Shown here: positions 1 through 8,837 of the stretch, piece by piece
Numbering within the stretch: the first letter of the stretch is position 1
Layout: each line of letters begins with the position of its first letter
Source: an uncultured Collinsella sp.
GTDB lineage: Bacteria > Actinomycetota > Coriobacteriia > Coriobacteriales > Coriobacteriaceae
Reading direction: 5' to 3'
NCBI GenBank assembly: GCA_902497025.1
Contig: CABVDJ010000001.1
Span: 1-64,000 of the forward strand
Length of the DNA stretch: 64,000 bases
Notes under the pieces: generated by a model
The model's input: the letters and a program-made list of their open reading frames with translations, nothing else
What the model was told of the DNA's origin: nothing
Database searches by the model: none
Translations under genes and position numbers: made by a program

Positions 1-2
1 CG

Positions 3-905
3 CTGTCACCGACGCCCGCCCCGCCGCCTCCGATGCCGCCGGCAGACGCTGCCGCTCCGCAGCATCGAGCTCCGGTCATCTGCGCCATTTCGGGTTCGGG
101 CGGTTGCGGCAAGTCGACGATCATTGCCACCATGGCACACACATCGTCGCTGTTGGGCTTGCGTGCCGCCGTGCTCGACCTGGACCTGATGTTTGGAAAC
201 CTTTACGACTTGTTAGGCGTCGATGCTCCGCGCGATATGGCGGCACTTATCGAGCCGTCGGTGGCGGGCGCGCTTGCCGAGCCGGATATCGTGGCCGCAT
301 CGATGCGCGTGGCGCCAGGCGTTACGCTCTGGGGTCCCGTCGCGGCGCCCGAGCAAGCCGAGCTCATGGCACGTCCGGTGGAGCTACTACTTGATGTTCT
401 GCGTCGCGAATCCGACGTGGTCTTTATCGATACCTCGGTCTTTTGGGGCGACGCCGTGGCGGCTGCGGTGGCGGCGAGCGACCGTTGCCTGGTCGTTGGC
501 GATGCGGCGGTGTCGTCCGCGACATCGGCGTCGCGCGTCATTGAACTGGCGAGTCGAGTAGGTGTGCCGCGCACGCGCATGAGCGCCGTGTTCAACCGGT
601 TCGGTGCGCGCGGGGCAGACGAGGACGTCGCCATGCGCTTTGAGATTGCCTGTGCGTTGAGCTCCAAGATTCGCATCGCCGATGGCGGGCAGGATCTCGC
701 CGCGCTCATGGCGTTTGGGCGCGCTGACGAGGCAGTGGGGCAGACCAGCGCTTTTGCGACCAGCGTGCGCGAGGCTACGCGCGAGATGCTCGTGGAACTG
801 GGGTGCGCCGTCGGCCCTTGGAGCGATATGGTCGCCGACCGTGCAACGCGTACCGAGCGCCCGCGTATCCGCCTTCCCTGGTCGCGCGAGGGTGATCAGC
901 GATGA
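3..905 (+). CDS. TadZ/CpaE-like pilus-localising ATPase (5' end outside window)
   Basis: ParA/MinD-type ATPase of a Tad pilus locus; in characterised systems TadZ/CpaE proteins position the pilus machinery at the pole or septum. A deviant Walker A (GSGGCGKST) lies about 27 residues after the Met at position 33, followed by the Asp-rich AVLDLDLMFGN strand and a later VVFIDTS Walker B-like strand. The frame stays open, with a Pro-rich stretch, to the left edge of the window, so the true start and any receiver-like N-terminal domain lie outside; the Met at 33 is only an internal option. The stop overlaps the next start by ATGA (902-905), implying translational coupling. The family is clear; the exact subfamily is inferred from the neighbours. 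Confidence 0.85.
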   Translation: MSPTPAPPPPMPPADAAAPQHRAPVICAISGSGGCGKSTIIATMAHTSSLLGLRAAVLDLDLMFGNLYDLLGVDAPRDMAALIEPSVAGALAEPDIVAASMRVAPGVTLWGPVAAPEQAELMARPVELLLDVLRRESDVVFIDTSVFWGDAVAAAVAASDRCLVVGDAAVSSATSASRVIELASRVGVPRTRMSAVFNRFGARGADEDVAMRFEIACALSSKIRIADGGQDLAALMAFGRADEAVGQTSAFATSVREATREMLVELGCAVGPWSDMVADRATRTERPRIRLPWSREGDQR

Positions 906-2230
906 GTCTGCAAACGAGGATTAAGGCTGCCGGCGCTGCAGCGGCGGCAGCGCCTGTAGATGCGGGGCGTCGCCGCGCGGTGAAACGACGCACCAAGCGC
1001 GCCGTGATGGACCGCATGGGTTACGACGAAGTGGCGCGTATCAGCGCCTATATCGACCCGGCACTTGCCCGCTCGGAATTGCGTCCCGCGGTGGAGGCGG
1101 CGCTCAATGTTGAGGAACCGACCGATCTCGCGACGCCCGAGCGCGAGACCATCATCGACGAGATTTTGGATGACGTGGTGGGCTTGGGACCGTTGCAGCC
1201 GCTCATCGAGGACGACACCGTTACCGAAATCATGATCAACGGCTGCCGCTCGGCTTTCTTTGAACGCGGCGGCGTCTTGTATCCCATCGAGCATGCGTTT
1301 GAGGATGATGAGCAGATCCGGGTGCTTATCGACCGCATCATCTCGCCACTTGGCCGCCGTATCGACGAGCGCAGCCCCATCGTCAACGCCCGCCTCAAAA
1401 CGGGCTATCGCGTCAACGCGGTGATTCCGCCTGTGGCGATTGACGGACCGATTCTCACCATCCGAAAGTTCTCGGACCGTATCTGCTCGCTGGACGAGCT
1501 TGTGGGGCTGGGGTCGCTGCCGCTTTGGTATGCGCAGCTGCTGTCGTGCGCGGTGTCGCTGCGACAGGACCTGGCGGTTGCGGGAGGCACGGGATCTGGT
1601 AAGACCACTCTGCTCAACGCGTTGTCATGCGAGATCTCCACCGGCGAGCGCATCGTGACGATCGAGGACTCTGCCGAGCTCAAGTTTGCGCATCATCCGC
1701 ACGTGGTGCGCCTAGAGGCGCGCGAGGCTTCAATTGAGGGCGAGGGCGCGGTGACGATCCGCGACCTGGTGACCAATGCCCTGCGCATGCGCCCCGACCG
1801 CATCGTGGTGGGCGAGGTGCGCGGTGCCGAGTGCTGCGACATGTTGCAGGCCATGAACACGGGCCACGACGGGTCGCTCACCACGCTTCATGCGGGCTCA
1901 GAACAGGAGACCGTGGTGCGTCTGACGTTGCTTGCACGTTATGGCATCGATCTGCCGAGCGAGCTCATCGAGGAGCAGATTGCCATGGCGCTCGACGGCA
2001 TCGTGATGTCCGAGCGCCACGCCGATGGCAGGCGTTTTGTCTCCTCGTATTCGGGGGTGCGTCGCGCCACGTCGGGCGGCGTAGAGCTCGAGCGCTATGT
2101 GACTTTCGATGCCGCCGAGCGCACCTGGACGCTTGACCGCGAGCCGCCGTTTATCGCAGAAGGCCTGCGGTCGGGGACGCTCACACAAGAGGAGGTGGAC
2201 GAATGGAGGTCGCTGTGCCCCTCGTCGTAG
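902..2230 (+). CDS. tadA: TadA/CpaF secretion ATPase
   Basis: Hexameric type II/IV secretion ATPase that powers assembly of Flp pilins at the cytoplasmic face of the membrane. The 442-residue length is normal for CpaF. Visible are the N-terminal domain ([20 protein letters not shown]), Walker [10 protein letters not shown] near residue 230, the Asp box [10 protein letters not shown], the Walker B region [12 protein letters not shown] and the His box [13 protein letters not shown]. It is coupled to the upstream TadZ gene by ATGA, and its last 28 bases overlap the tadB start. Retraction and extension cannot be told apart from sequence. Confidence 0.95.
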   Translation: MSLQTRIKAAGAAAAAAPVDAGRRRAVKRRTKRAVMDRMGYDEVARISAYIDPALARSELRPAVEAALNVEEPTDLATPERETIIDEILDDVVGLGPLQPLIEDDTVTEIMINGCRSAFFERGGVLYPIEHAFEDDEQIRVLIDRIISPLGRRIDERSPIVNARLKTGYRVNAVIPPVAIDGPILTIRKFSDRICSLDELVGLGSLPLWYAQLLSCAVSLRQDLAVAGGTGSGKTTLLNALSCEISTGERIVTIEDSAELKFAHHPHVVRLEAREASIEGEGAVTIRDLVTNALRMRPDRIVVGEVRGAECCDMLQAMNTGHDGSLTTLHAGSEQETVVRLTLLARYGIDLPSELIEEQIAMALDGIVMSERHADGRRFVSSYSGVRRATSGGVELERYVTFDAAERTWTLDREPPFIAEGLRSGTLTQEEVDEWRSLCPSS

Positions 2231-3129
2231 GGGGTTTGGCAGGGTTTTCTGTTGCGACGGCGTGCGGGGCGGAACCTCGTGTGCCGCAGGTGCCGCCGGC
2301 GGAGCTGGCGCGTCAGGCGCTCGAGACGGTGGCAGAGAAGCTGCCGCGTGAGCTGGTGGAAAACGATCTGCTGAAAAAGATTGCCCGTTCGTGGGCATCG
2401 CTGGCTCCGGCGCATCGCCTTGGCCTCGTGATTGAAGATGCTTCGGGGCGTTTGGCGTTTCTGCTGCTATCGAGCGGTGTCTGCTGCGTTTTACTAACGA
2501 TGGTGTCGTTATCGCCCCTCGGATTTGCCTTGGGACTTGTTGCTCCGATTGCCGTTGGCGCCGCTCGGGATGGCTTTGAGAGCCGGCGCGAGCAACACGA
2601 TGCAGAAGAGGCCATGCCCGAGGCGTTTACCGCACTTTCCATGTCGCTTGCCTCGGGACATTCGCTGGCCCAGGGCATGCGCTTTGTGGGCGCTCATGCG
2701 CAAGAGCCGGTACATACCGAGTTTTTGCGGGTAGCGGCGGCGATCGATTGCGGCATCTCGGCGACCGACGCGCTCGATGACTTGCTCGTGCGCATCGACG
2801 CCCCCGGTCTTTCGCTTGTGACCTTGGCGCTTAAGGTGTCACAGCGCACTGGCGCTCCGCTTGCCGACTTACTGTCCGAGGCGTCGAGCATGGTGGGGGA
2901 GCGCATTGAGCTCAAGCGCCGCCTGGATGTTAAGACGTCACAGGCGCGTATGTCGGCACACATGGTCGCGGCGATGCCGGCGGGCATGTGCGCGGTGTTG
3001 GCGCTGCTTTCGGCAGATTTTCGTCGCGGTCTTGCGACGCCTGCCGGTGCGGGCGCTGTGGTGCTGGGTCTAGCCCTCAACGTCGTTGCCCTGGTGGTTA
3101 TCCGGCGCATTATGCGGGTGGAGCTATGA
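2203..3129 (+). CDS. tadB: TadB-like inner-membrane platform protein
   Basis: Membrane platform (GspF/PilC superfamily) component of the Tad pilus motor. The 308 residues begin with a cytoplasmic stretch, then a hydrophobic pair around residues 85-115 (LLSSGVCCVLLTMVSLSPLG), a T2SSF domain (EAMPEAFTALSMSLASGHSL) and C-terminal membrane segments. The start is set by GGAGG at 2191-2195, seven bases before the ATG, so the gene overlaps the end of tadA by 28 bases. Its TGA overlaps the tadC ATG (ATGA, 3126-3129). Confidence 0.88.
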   Translation: MEVAVPLVVGGLAGFSVATACGAEPRVPQVPPAELARQALETVAEKLPRELVENDLLKKIARSWASLAPAHRLGLVIEDASGRLAFLLLSSGVCCVLLTMVSLSPLGFALGLVAPIAVGAARDGFESRREQHDAEEAMPEAFTALSMSLASGHSLAQGMRFVGAHAQEPVHTEFLRVAAAIDCGISATDALDDLLVRIDAPGLSLVTLALKVSQRTGAPLADLLSEASSMVGERIELKRRLDVKTSQARMSAHMVAAMPAGMCAVLALLSADFRRGLATPAGAGAVVLGLALNVVALVVIRRIMRVEL

Positions 3130-3767
3130 GCGCCCTGGTTACAGTTGTGGCTTGCCTGTGTGCCCTGAGTGTATTTGTCGCGACGGGTTTGGATCGGGCG
3201 GATGCACGCAAGATCGCAGGGGCCTGCAAGCGCGAGGCGGTGCTGGTCGCTGCCGCGGGTCGCTCAGTGGTCGATGCCCTGACCGCGCGAGTGAAGGGCG
3301 CGGTTGGAGTGGGCGGCCCGGCGCGAGTGCCGCTCGGCGAAGTGTCCGAGATGATCGATGTTGTGCGCTTGGGTCTTTCGGCCGGTCTTTCGTTTGATGC
3401 GGCGCTTGAGATTTTCTGCGCCAACCGCCGGTCAGTGCTGGCTCTTCGCCTTGAGCGGGCCTGCATGGCGTGGCAGGTGGGCGTGGACACGCGTGAGGAC
3501 GAGTTGTTGGCCGCCGCGCGCGACCTGGACGTGCGAGCGCTCGAGACCTTTGCCATCACGGTGGGGCAGGCGCTCGCCCTGGGTGCCCCACTTGCCGAGA
3601 CGCTGGCCGCTCAAAGTCGCGAGATCCGTGCGGCTCATCGCGCTGCGGTCGAGCGCGAGATCGAGCGTGCGCCCGTCAAGCTGCTGATTCCCACCGGCAC
3701 GCTCATCTTGCCGGCGTTGCTTCTGTCCATATTGGGCCCGCTGCTGGGAGCAGGCGGGATGATGTAG
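3126..3767 (+). CDS. tadC: TadC-like inner-membrane platform protein
   Basis: Second platform protein, the usual partner of TadB in Tad loci. The ATG at 3126 gives 213 residues beginning with a transmembrane helix (LVTVVACLCALSVFVATGL), a T2SSF-type helical domain (EVSEMIDVVRLGLSAGLSFD) and a C-terminal helix pair (LLIPTGTLILPALLLSILGP). The frame is open further upstream, but the ATGA overlap with tadB and the signal-like N terminus make 3126 the better start. It is ten bases upstream of the pilin gene, which has its own GGAGG. Confidence 0.88.
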   Translation: MSALVTVVACLCALSVFVATGLDRADARKIAGACKREAVLVAAAGRSVVDALTARVKGAVGVGGPARVPLGEVSEMIDVVRLGLSAGLSFDAALEIFCANRRSVLALRLERACMAWQVGVDTREDELLAAARDLDVRALETFAITVGQALALGAPLAETLAAQSREIRAAHRAAVEREIERAPVKLLIPTGTLILPALLLSILGPLLGAGGMM

Positions 3768-3777
3768 GGAGGAATAC

Positions 3778-4011
3778 ATGAACACGATGACTGACGCTGC
3801 TGGCAAGGTCCAGGGCTGGGCGTTTTGCCGGGCGGCACATGTTCGTCAACGCGCCAAGGAGCTACTGCAGGAGGAGAGTGCACAGGGTACCACCGAGTAT
3901 GCCATCTTGGTCGGCGTGCTCGTGGTGATCGCGATTATCGCCATCGTCGCATTTAAGGGCAAGGTTAAAGAGCTATGGGATGCGATCAGCGAGGGCATCA
4001 ACAGCCTGTAG
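3778..4011 (+). CDS. flp: Flp-type pilin precursor
   Basis: Probable major pilin subunit: 77 residues with a positively charged leader, then QGTTEYAILVGVLV and a hydrophobic helix ending in a short amphipathic tail. The Glu-Tyr pair typical of Flp pilins is present; cleavage before Gln would place Glu at +5 and Tyr at +6. The leader of about 36 residues is longer than usual for Flp. GGAGG sits just upstream. No prepilin peptidase gene (tadV/cpaA) is in the window, so processing must depend on a gene elsewhere. Confidence 0.88.
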   Translation: MNTMTDAAGKVQGWAFCRAAHVRQRAKELLQEESAQGTTEYAILVGVLVVIAIIAIVAFKGKVKELWDAISEGINSL

Positions 4012-4538
4012 AGGGCGAGCGCCCCATCGGGGTGCTGCTGGTGTTTGCTTGCCTGACCGTGGCGATAGCGGCGGTGCTTTGGGGGCTTAACGCCGCGCGG
4101 CAGCAGCGTCCTGGGGCCGCCTTCGATTCGGGCTCAGATTCGGCGGTGGCGTCTCAAAAAGATGAGATGCGAGATGCGGACGATTCGGATGTCGCTGTCA
4201 CGGCGCAAACCTTTCTGCGGACGCTCGACAAGCGGTCTGGCACTGCGACGGATTTGCCTGAGGACAACGCGATTGCGGTTCGGCTTGCATGGTCCGAGGA
4301 CCGACCGATGACCGAGGCAGCGGCGGATATGTTACGCGCCTACCGCGAGGTGCCAACGGCCCAGCTCGCCCTGAGCGGCTATCTCGATATTAAGGGCAAC
4401 GTATGGGGCGCCATCGTGCGCGATGGGCGCGGCTGGGTCGATATGGTGACGGTTGCCGCGGATACCGGCGATGCTTCGTGTCGTCTGCGCGCGGTGCGCC
4501 TGGTCCCGCAAACAATAAGCTCAAAGGAGGGATCGTGA
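3975..4538 (+). CDS. Hypothetical membrane-anchored protein of the Tad locus
   Basis: I do not recognise this family. From the ATG at 3975 it has 187 residues, with one N-terminal membrane helix (GVLLVFACLTVAIAAVLWGL), an acidic Ser/Asp-rich linker and a soluble C-terminal domain of about 110 residues. The start is uncertain: a GTG at 4032 would remove the out-of-frame overlap with the pilin and place the helix at the very N terminus. Its position between two pilin-like genes, with the stop two bases before the next ATG, suggests a membrane-bound assembly or minor-pilin accessory role. Confidence 0.6.
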   Translation: MGCDQRGHQQPVEGERPIGVLLVFACLTVAIAAVLWGLNAARQQRPGAAFDSGSDSAVASQKDEMRDADDSDVAVTAQTFLRTLDKRSGTATDLPEDNAIAVRLAWSEDRPMTEAAADMLRAYREVPTAQLALSGYLDIKGNVWGAIVRDGRGWVDMVTVAADTGDASCRLRAVRLVPQTISSKEGS

Positions 4539-4539
4539 A

Positions 4540-4758
4540 ATGCATGGCGTTCTGCGTGAAGAGGTTGCCCAAGCGACTGTGGAATACGCCATCGTCACGG
4601 TGGCGCTGCTATCGATCGTGCTGGCGATTGCGGGACTTTGGCGTGCTGGCACCGATGGACGCTTGGCGGCGCTGGTTGAGCGGGCGGCATCCCATGGCGT
4701 TGCCTCGACGTCGGTTATCGACGCCGCTGCGGGCGCTAAGGACATCGCGTTGTATTGA
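4540..4758 (+). CDS. Second small pilin-like protein
   Basis: A 72-residue protein with a short leader, then AQATVEYAIVTVALLSIVLAIAGLW, the Glu-Tyr-plus-helix pattern of Flp/TadE-type prepilins. A strong AAAGGAGG at 4523-4530 precedes the ATG. It lacks the long leader of the first pilin and has a Ser/Ala-rich tail, so it may be a minor pilin. Its 3' end overlaps the next reading frame. Confidence 0.75.
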   Translation: MHGVLREEVAQATVEYAIVTVALLSIVLAIAGLWRAGTDGRLAALVERAASHGVASTSVIDAAAGAKDIALY

Positions 4759-5230
4759 TATCGCGCGCGAGGACCGGGCGCAGTCTACGGTCGAGGCCGC
4801 TTTTTTGCTGCCGACGTTTCTGACGCTCATCCTTCTCGCACTGCAACCGGTGTGCCTGCTTTATGCGCGCGCGGTCATGGAGTCTGCCGCCGCCGAGACC
4901 GCGCGGCTCATGACCACGACGACGGCGGAGGACGACGATCTTAAGGAGTTCACCCGCCGCCGGCTTGCCGCAGTGCCCAACGTTTCGATCTTTCATGCCG
5001 GCGGGCCGTTGTCGTGGGATATCGAGCTTGGCCGGGCCGGTGCGGGTGGCGTCTCGTCCGTGTCCGTTTCCGGCGAGGTCAAGCCGTTGCCTGTGATCGG
5101 TGCGTTTGCGCAGGCTATGGGTGGTACCGCCGAGGGCGGCTACGTTGAGCTCAAGGTCGATGTCTCGTATCAATCGCGTCCCGAATGGCTGGAGGGAGAT
5201 TATGATTCGTGGATTGCTGCATGGGATTAA
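4694..5230 (+). CDS. tadE: TadE-family pseudopilin
   Basis: TadE-like minor pilin: after a basic leader it reads AQSTVEAAFLLPTFLTLILLALQ, the conserved TadE motif (Glu after the cleavage site, then a membrane helix), followed by an extracytoplasmic domain of about 130 residues. The best ATG is 4694, which overlaps the preceding gene by 65 bases. No convincing ribosome site precedes it, and an unusual start nearer 4754 cannot be excluded. The 3' end overlaps the next gene by 29 bases. Confidence 0.75.
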   Translation: MALPRRRLSTPLRALRTSRCIDIAREDRAQSTVEAAFLLPTFLTLILLALQPVCLLYARAVMESAAAETARLMTTTTAEDDDLKEFTRRRLAAVPNVSIFHAGGPLSWDIELGRAGAGGVSSVSVSGEVKPLPVIGAFAQAMGGTAEGGYVELKVDVSYQSRPEWLEGDYDSWIAAWD

Positions 5231-7355
5231 GCGTTTCTGGTCTAGATGCGTTTTGACGCGCCGTCCGAGCTGCCATCGCAAACGAGGCGGCTTTATGGGC
5301 CGCGCCGGTGTCGATCTGTTTATCGAAGACGGTGCCTACACCACGCTTTCTTCTGCCGTGGTCATCCTAGTGGTGCTCACGTTGTTGTTTTCGTCGACCG
5401 CGGCGATATGGAGCATGTCGCGTGCCGGGGATACCCAGGTGGCGGCCGATAGCGGCGCGCTGGCGGGTGCCAACGTAGTGTCGTCCTATCACACGGCTGC
5501 CACGGTGGTTGATGCGAGCATCTTGAGTCTGGGGCTGGCGGGGTTTGCCACAATCGGGACGGGCCTGGTCGCCATCCTCATCCCAGGTGCCGAATCAGTT
5601 GCCGGCAATATGGTCGATACCGGGATTGAGATCATTAAAACGCGCAACAAGTTTGCCAAAAGCGCATCGGAAGGCTTACAGAAAATTGAGACGGCTCTGC
5701 CGTATCTGATCGCCGCGCGTGCCACGCAGGCGGTGTCGGCGCAGGATACCGATAGTGTGACCTATACCGGCACGGCGCTTGCCGTGCCCAGGACATCCGA
5801 GTCGGACTTCGCTGCGCTCAAAGGGTCCGAGATCTCGACCGATACCATTAAAGACACATCAGATGATTTAGAGCGTGCGGCCGAGGAGCTGCGGAAGGCC
5901 TCGGAGGAGACGGCGAAGGCTAAAGAGCGCGCTTGGCTGGCGGATTGTGGCGGGTCGGACGAGAGTTCGATTGGCAAGTACTCGTGTATGTGGGAGCGTG
6001 CGAAAAAACTAGCAGAACTATCTGACAGCCAGAACCGTCATGAAAAGTCGAGCATCACATGGGAGCCGCAAATAGCGCTCGATCGCGCGAAAACCTATTA
6101 CCGACAGCGCTTGGCGAATGAAAAACCTCAGGGATCGAGCGTCGAGATGAAAGCGCAGTCAGCCGCTCGAAAAGCGTTCTATGCCTATGCGATTGAAGAG
6201 GTCGATCGAGCATACATAAAAGATGATGGCGAACGGTTTTCTGCCTATATCCCACTATTGCCGCGTGTCCCAAACGAGGTGCGGCCGACCGAACTTTACA
6301 CCGATGCCGCATGGCCTGTAAGCAACAACGACGGCAGAACATACCTGCATTATGGAGTCGAATGCCCCGTCTATCAGAAAGGGACTCCGAGTGGGCTGGC
6401 ATCTGTTGCTGATTATGATGGTCGTGATACATGCGAAGCGTGCGGCTTCGGCGTGGTTACGCTTGGAAGCGCCCTCATGCCGCCATCGTTCATCGAAAAC
6501 GGCTTCGAGTACCACTTTGACAAGTTCAAAGAGGCTCTGGAAGACTACGTCGACTGCCGCAACAAAGAACTCGAACTTGAGCGTCAGACCGAGGATGAGG
6601 CCGACCGTGCGGGCAATGCGTTTGACCAGGCCATTAAAGCGCTTTCGGGTGAGCGTCCGCGTATCGCGCCGCCCGGTCGCAACGGCGTGGTCGCCCTTGC
6701 GGTTTCGGGCGATATGACCAGCCCCGATCAACTTAACTCCTCGTTTAACACGGCGGTTGAGCTTGGCAGTCGCGGTGCCATCTCTGCCGCGGTGCTGGCG
6801 CCCGATGAGACGACGGCGCAAAACAACGTGCTTTCGCGATTTTTCTCGACATTGAAGGAACGCTCGGGCGGCGTTGCCGGCGTACTCGATGGCGTCATGG
6901 ATGTTTGGGGACGGCTGCTTGTGGGATACGGAGACATCCAAGGTTCGGCCGACGAACTTATGGACGAGATGATTAAAGACCTAGGAGGGGGCAGCGGCGC
7001 GTTGGGCTCCATCGCATCGTGGCTCGGCGATACCGTTTCGGCGTCCGTGGCGGCGTTGGGTCTGGAACCGTGCGACTTGCGCCTGCGAAAGCCGGTGCTG
7101 ACCGATTCCGCCAACGTCATTAAGAGCCCGGGGTCTGACATTGCGGGTCTCTCTCAAGCACAAGACAAACTGCGAGGTATTCCGTTGGGCGTGACCGATC
7201 CCAAGGCGCTTTGCGAGGCGTTGGAATATCAAGTCGAACGCACCATTAGCGGTACGGTGTTCACGCTTGCGGAGATTCCTCTGCCCGGCGGCGGCTCCAT
7301 CCCACTCACCGTCGATGTCGCCACGCTGGTTGGCGCTCTGGGCGGTGGGTCGTAA
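5202..7355 (+). CDS. TadG-like large pilus-associated protein
   Basis: A 717-residue secreted or membrane-anchored protein. After a basic N terminus it has one membrane helix (TTLSSAVVILVVLTLLFSSTAAIW) and the motif DTQVAADSGALAGAN, typical of TadG-like N-terminal domains; a coiled-coil-like acidic/Lys-rich region follows around residues 200-300. The start at 5202 is fixed by GGAGGG at 5191-5196. A Cys-containing segment (YDGRDTCEACGFGVVTLG) lies mid-protein. The codon mix at 5960-6440 is somewhat more AT-rich than its neighbours. No von Willebrand domain is evident. Confidence 0.72.
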   Translation: MIRGLLHGIKRFWSRCVLTRRPSCHRKRGGFMGRAGVDLFIEDGAYTTLSSAVVILVVLTLLFSSTAAIWSMSRAGDTQVAADSGALAGANVVSSYHTAATVVDASILSLGLAGFATIGTGLVAILIPGAESVAGNMVDTGIEIIKTRNKFAKSASEGLQKIETALPYLIAARATQAVSAQDTDSVTYTGTALAVPRTSESDFAALKGSEISTDTIKDTSDDLERAAEELRKASEETAKAKERAWLADCGGSDESSIGKYSCMWERAKKLAELSDSQNRHEKSSITWEPQIALDRAKTYYRQRLANEKPQGSSVEMKAQSAARKAFYAYAIEEVDRAYIKDDGERFSAYIPLLPRVPNEVRPTELYTDAAWPVSNNDGRTYLHYGVECPVYQKGTPSGLASVADYDGRDTCEACGFGVVTLGSALMPPSFIENGFEYHFDKFKEALEDYVDCRNKELELERQTEDEADRAGNAFDQAIKALSGERPRIAPPGRNGVVALAVSGDMTSPDQLNSSFNTAVELGSRGAISAAVLAPDETTAQNNVLSRFFSTLKERSGGVAGVLDGVMDVWGRLLVGYGDIQGSADELMDEMIKDLGGGSGALGSIASWLGDTVSASVAALGLEPCDLRLRKPVLTDSANVIKSPGSDIAGLSQAQDKLRGIPLGVTDPKALCEALEYQVERTISGTVFTLAEIPLPGGGSIPLTVDVATLVGALGGGS

Positions 7356-7831
7356 TGAGTATTCGCATGCGTCTGCGCGAGGAGCGCGCCCAGGCGACGG
7401 TGGAGATGGCAGCGGTTACGCCCGTTTTGCTGGTGCTGGCACTCATCGTGTACAACGTCATGATCTTTGCCAGCGCTGTCGCGCGCTTCGACCGCGTGGT
7501 GCCCGACATCGTGTTGGCGCATGCCGTGGCGTCGGAGGGGGAGGGCGACGAAAGCTCTGCCGATGCCTCGGCGACGGTTCAGACTCAAATTCTGAATGCC
7601 ATGGAAGGCTATGACTTGCGGATCGAAGTGTCGAGCGAGCAAGGCGCGGAGGCATTGGATGGTGGCCTGCTCTCCCTATCCGGTACGTTTAGGACCTACA
7701 CCTGCACCATGCACTATGAGCCGTGGCCGACTTCTCTCAGCATCGCTGGCGTTTCGCTGGGGGCGCCGACAACGTTGTCGCACGAGCGCGCGGTGACGGT
7801 CGATCCATGGCGTCCGGGGGTGGTCATGTGA
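7355..7831 (+). CDS. TadE-like pseudopilin
   Basis: A 158-residue protein with the leader MSIRMRLREERAQATVEMAA and a hydrophobic helix (VTPVLLVLALIVYNVMIFAS), the TadE pattern with Glu at about +5. The single-base overlap of its ATG with the preceding TAA indicates translational coupling. The C-terminal region is a short beta-rich domain with one Cys. Probably a minor pilin of the same Tad machine. Confidence 0.75.
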   Translation: MSIRMRLREERAQATVEMAAVTPVLLVLALIVYNVMIFASAVARFDRVVPDIVLAHAVASEGEGDESSADASATVQTQILNAMEGYDLRIEVSSEQGAEALDGGLLSLSGTFRTYTCTMHYEPWPTSLSIAGVSLGAPTTLSHERAVTVDPWRPGVVM

Positions 7832-8187
7832 CCGCGGTCTCGTCTTACATCGCCTACGCGCGGGCACTCAACAGGCTGGGTTGGACGCCGGCCGAGTTTG
7901 TGGTGGCGGAGTCGTTTGCCGTGCGCCTGCGCGGCATGCTGGGACGGCGTCCGGTTGCCGCCAACGGCCTGCCGCTTGTCATGGCGTTTCCGCACTGTTC
8001 CTCGGTCCACACGTGTTTTATGGCCTATCCCATCGACATCGCCTTCATCGATGCGCGCGGCTATGTCCTCGTATGCTACGAAAACGTACGTCCCTGGCGT
8101 ATGTGCTCCTGCCCCGGCGCCTGGGCCGTACTAGAGCGCCCTTCAATCATTGTTTCGACCCCTGCTCTCCAACGCGTGCCGGCTTAA
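7828..8187 (+). CDS. DUF192 family protein
   Basis: The core LRGMLGRRPVAANGLPLVM, the HTCFMAYPIDIAFID segment and VRPWRMCSCPGAWAVLE are characteristic of the DUF192 fold, whose biochemical role is unknown. The GTG at 7828 overlaps the upstream TGA (GTGA) and sits after a G-rich stretch, giving 119 residues; an in-frame ATG at 7807 is the alternative. DUF192 genes often close Tad operons in actinobacteria. Many family members are exported; this one has no signal peptide. Confidence 0.8.
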   Translation: MTAVSSYIAYARALNRLGWTPAEFVVAESFAVRLRGMLGRRPVAANGLPLVMAFPHCSSVHTCFMAYPIDIAFIDARGYVLVCYENVRPWRMCSCPGAWAVLERPSIIVSTPALQRVPA

Positions 8188-8284
8188 GGGACTGAGCGAA
8201 AAACTTCTTGCTGCCGGTTGATGCCTCTGACGTGCCGATTTATAGAACCGAGGCTGTGCTCAAAAACTTTTTTAAAATTCTCGG

Positions 8285-8312
8285 TTGACCGGAACGCGTC
8301 CTTGGTTATACT
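8285..8312 (+). promoter_or_regulatory. Promoter of tRNA-Phe
   Basis: TTGACC at 8285-8290 and TATACT at 8307-8312, separated by 16 bases, 32 bases before the mature tRNA. Confidence 0.75.
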
Positions 8313-8344
8313 AATCAAGCCTTGAAACAAGGCACACCTCAAAT

Positions 8345-8417
<73 letters not shown>

Positions 8418-8430
8418 CCTTGAATTGACT

Positions 8431-8460
8431 AGGACCTCTGCAAAGGGGTCCTTTTCTTTT
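8431..8460 (+). terminator. Terminator of tRNA-Phe
   Basis: Stem GGACC/GGTCC followed by a T-rich tract (8451-8460). Confidence 0.75.
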
Positions 8461-8472
8461 ACCGAGGGCTCT

Positions 8473-8646
8473 GCGGAAACTGCGTCCCGGAATTTGGATT
8501 CAGAGCGGGATGCGTTTTCCGCTTTAAGGCCGCTTGGGAAAGCACGGCCCGGAATCCGGCGCCAGAATGGGACGCGCTTTCCTTTTGCGGCCTTTGGCGG
8601 AAACTGCGTCCCAGATCCCGCGCTCAGAACGGGATGCATTTTCCGG
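8473..8646. repeat. Degenerate palindromic repeat chain (family III)
   Basis: Three imperfect units (about 8473-8522, 8536-8582, 8596-8646), each starting GGAAA, running through a CCC-GAAT/GAT spacer to CAGA-GGG and ending TTTCC. Neighbouring half-units can pair, for example GGGACGCGCTTTCC with GGAAACTGCGTCCC (12 of 14). The same motif recurs in cleaner form at 56956-57157. The surrounding non-coding DNA (8188-8284 and 8647-8837) shows nothing else I can support. Confidence 0.7.
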
Positions 8647-8837
8647 TGCCTGCCTCCGGCACACGTGCACATCTCGCGCGCCATCTCGGACCCGCCCGCC
8701 TAGACATTCCTCCCACTTTTGCGCCACTTTGTAGACCGTTCGGTCGCCTGTCTGCATGCGCGGGTATACTCAAATCGATAGATATGTCATGCAAGAGCGA
8801 TGCGGGCTTAGCCCGTATGATTCAAAAGGGGGCAGTG

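Noticed and set aside
4403..4693. N-terminal extension of the TadE gene back to 4403
   Set aside because: It overlaps two other well-supported genes entirely and is Arg/Trp-rich, unlike TadE leaders.
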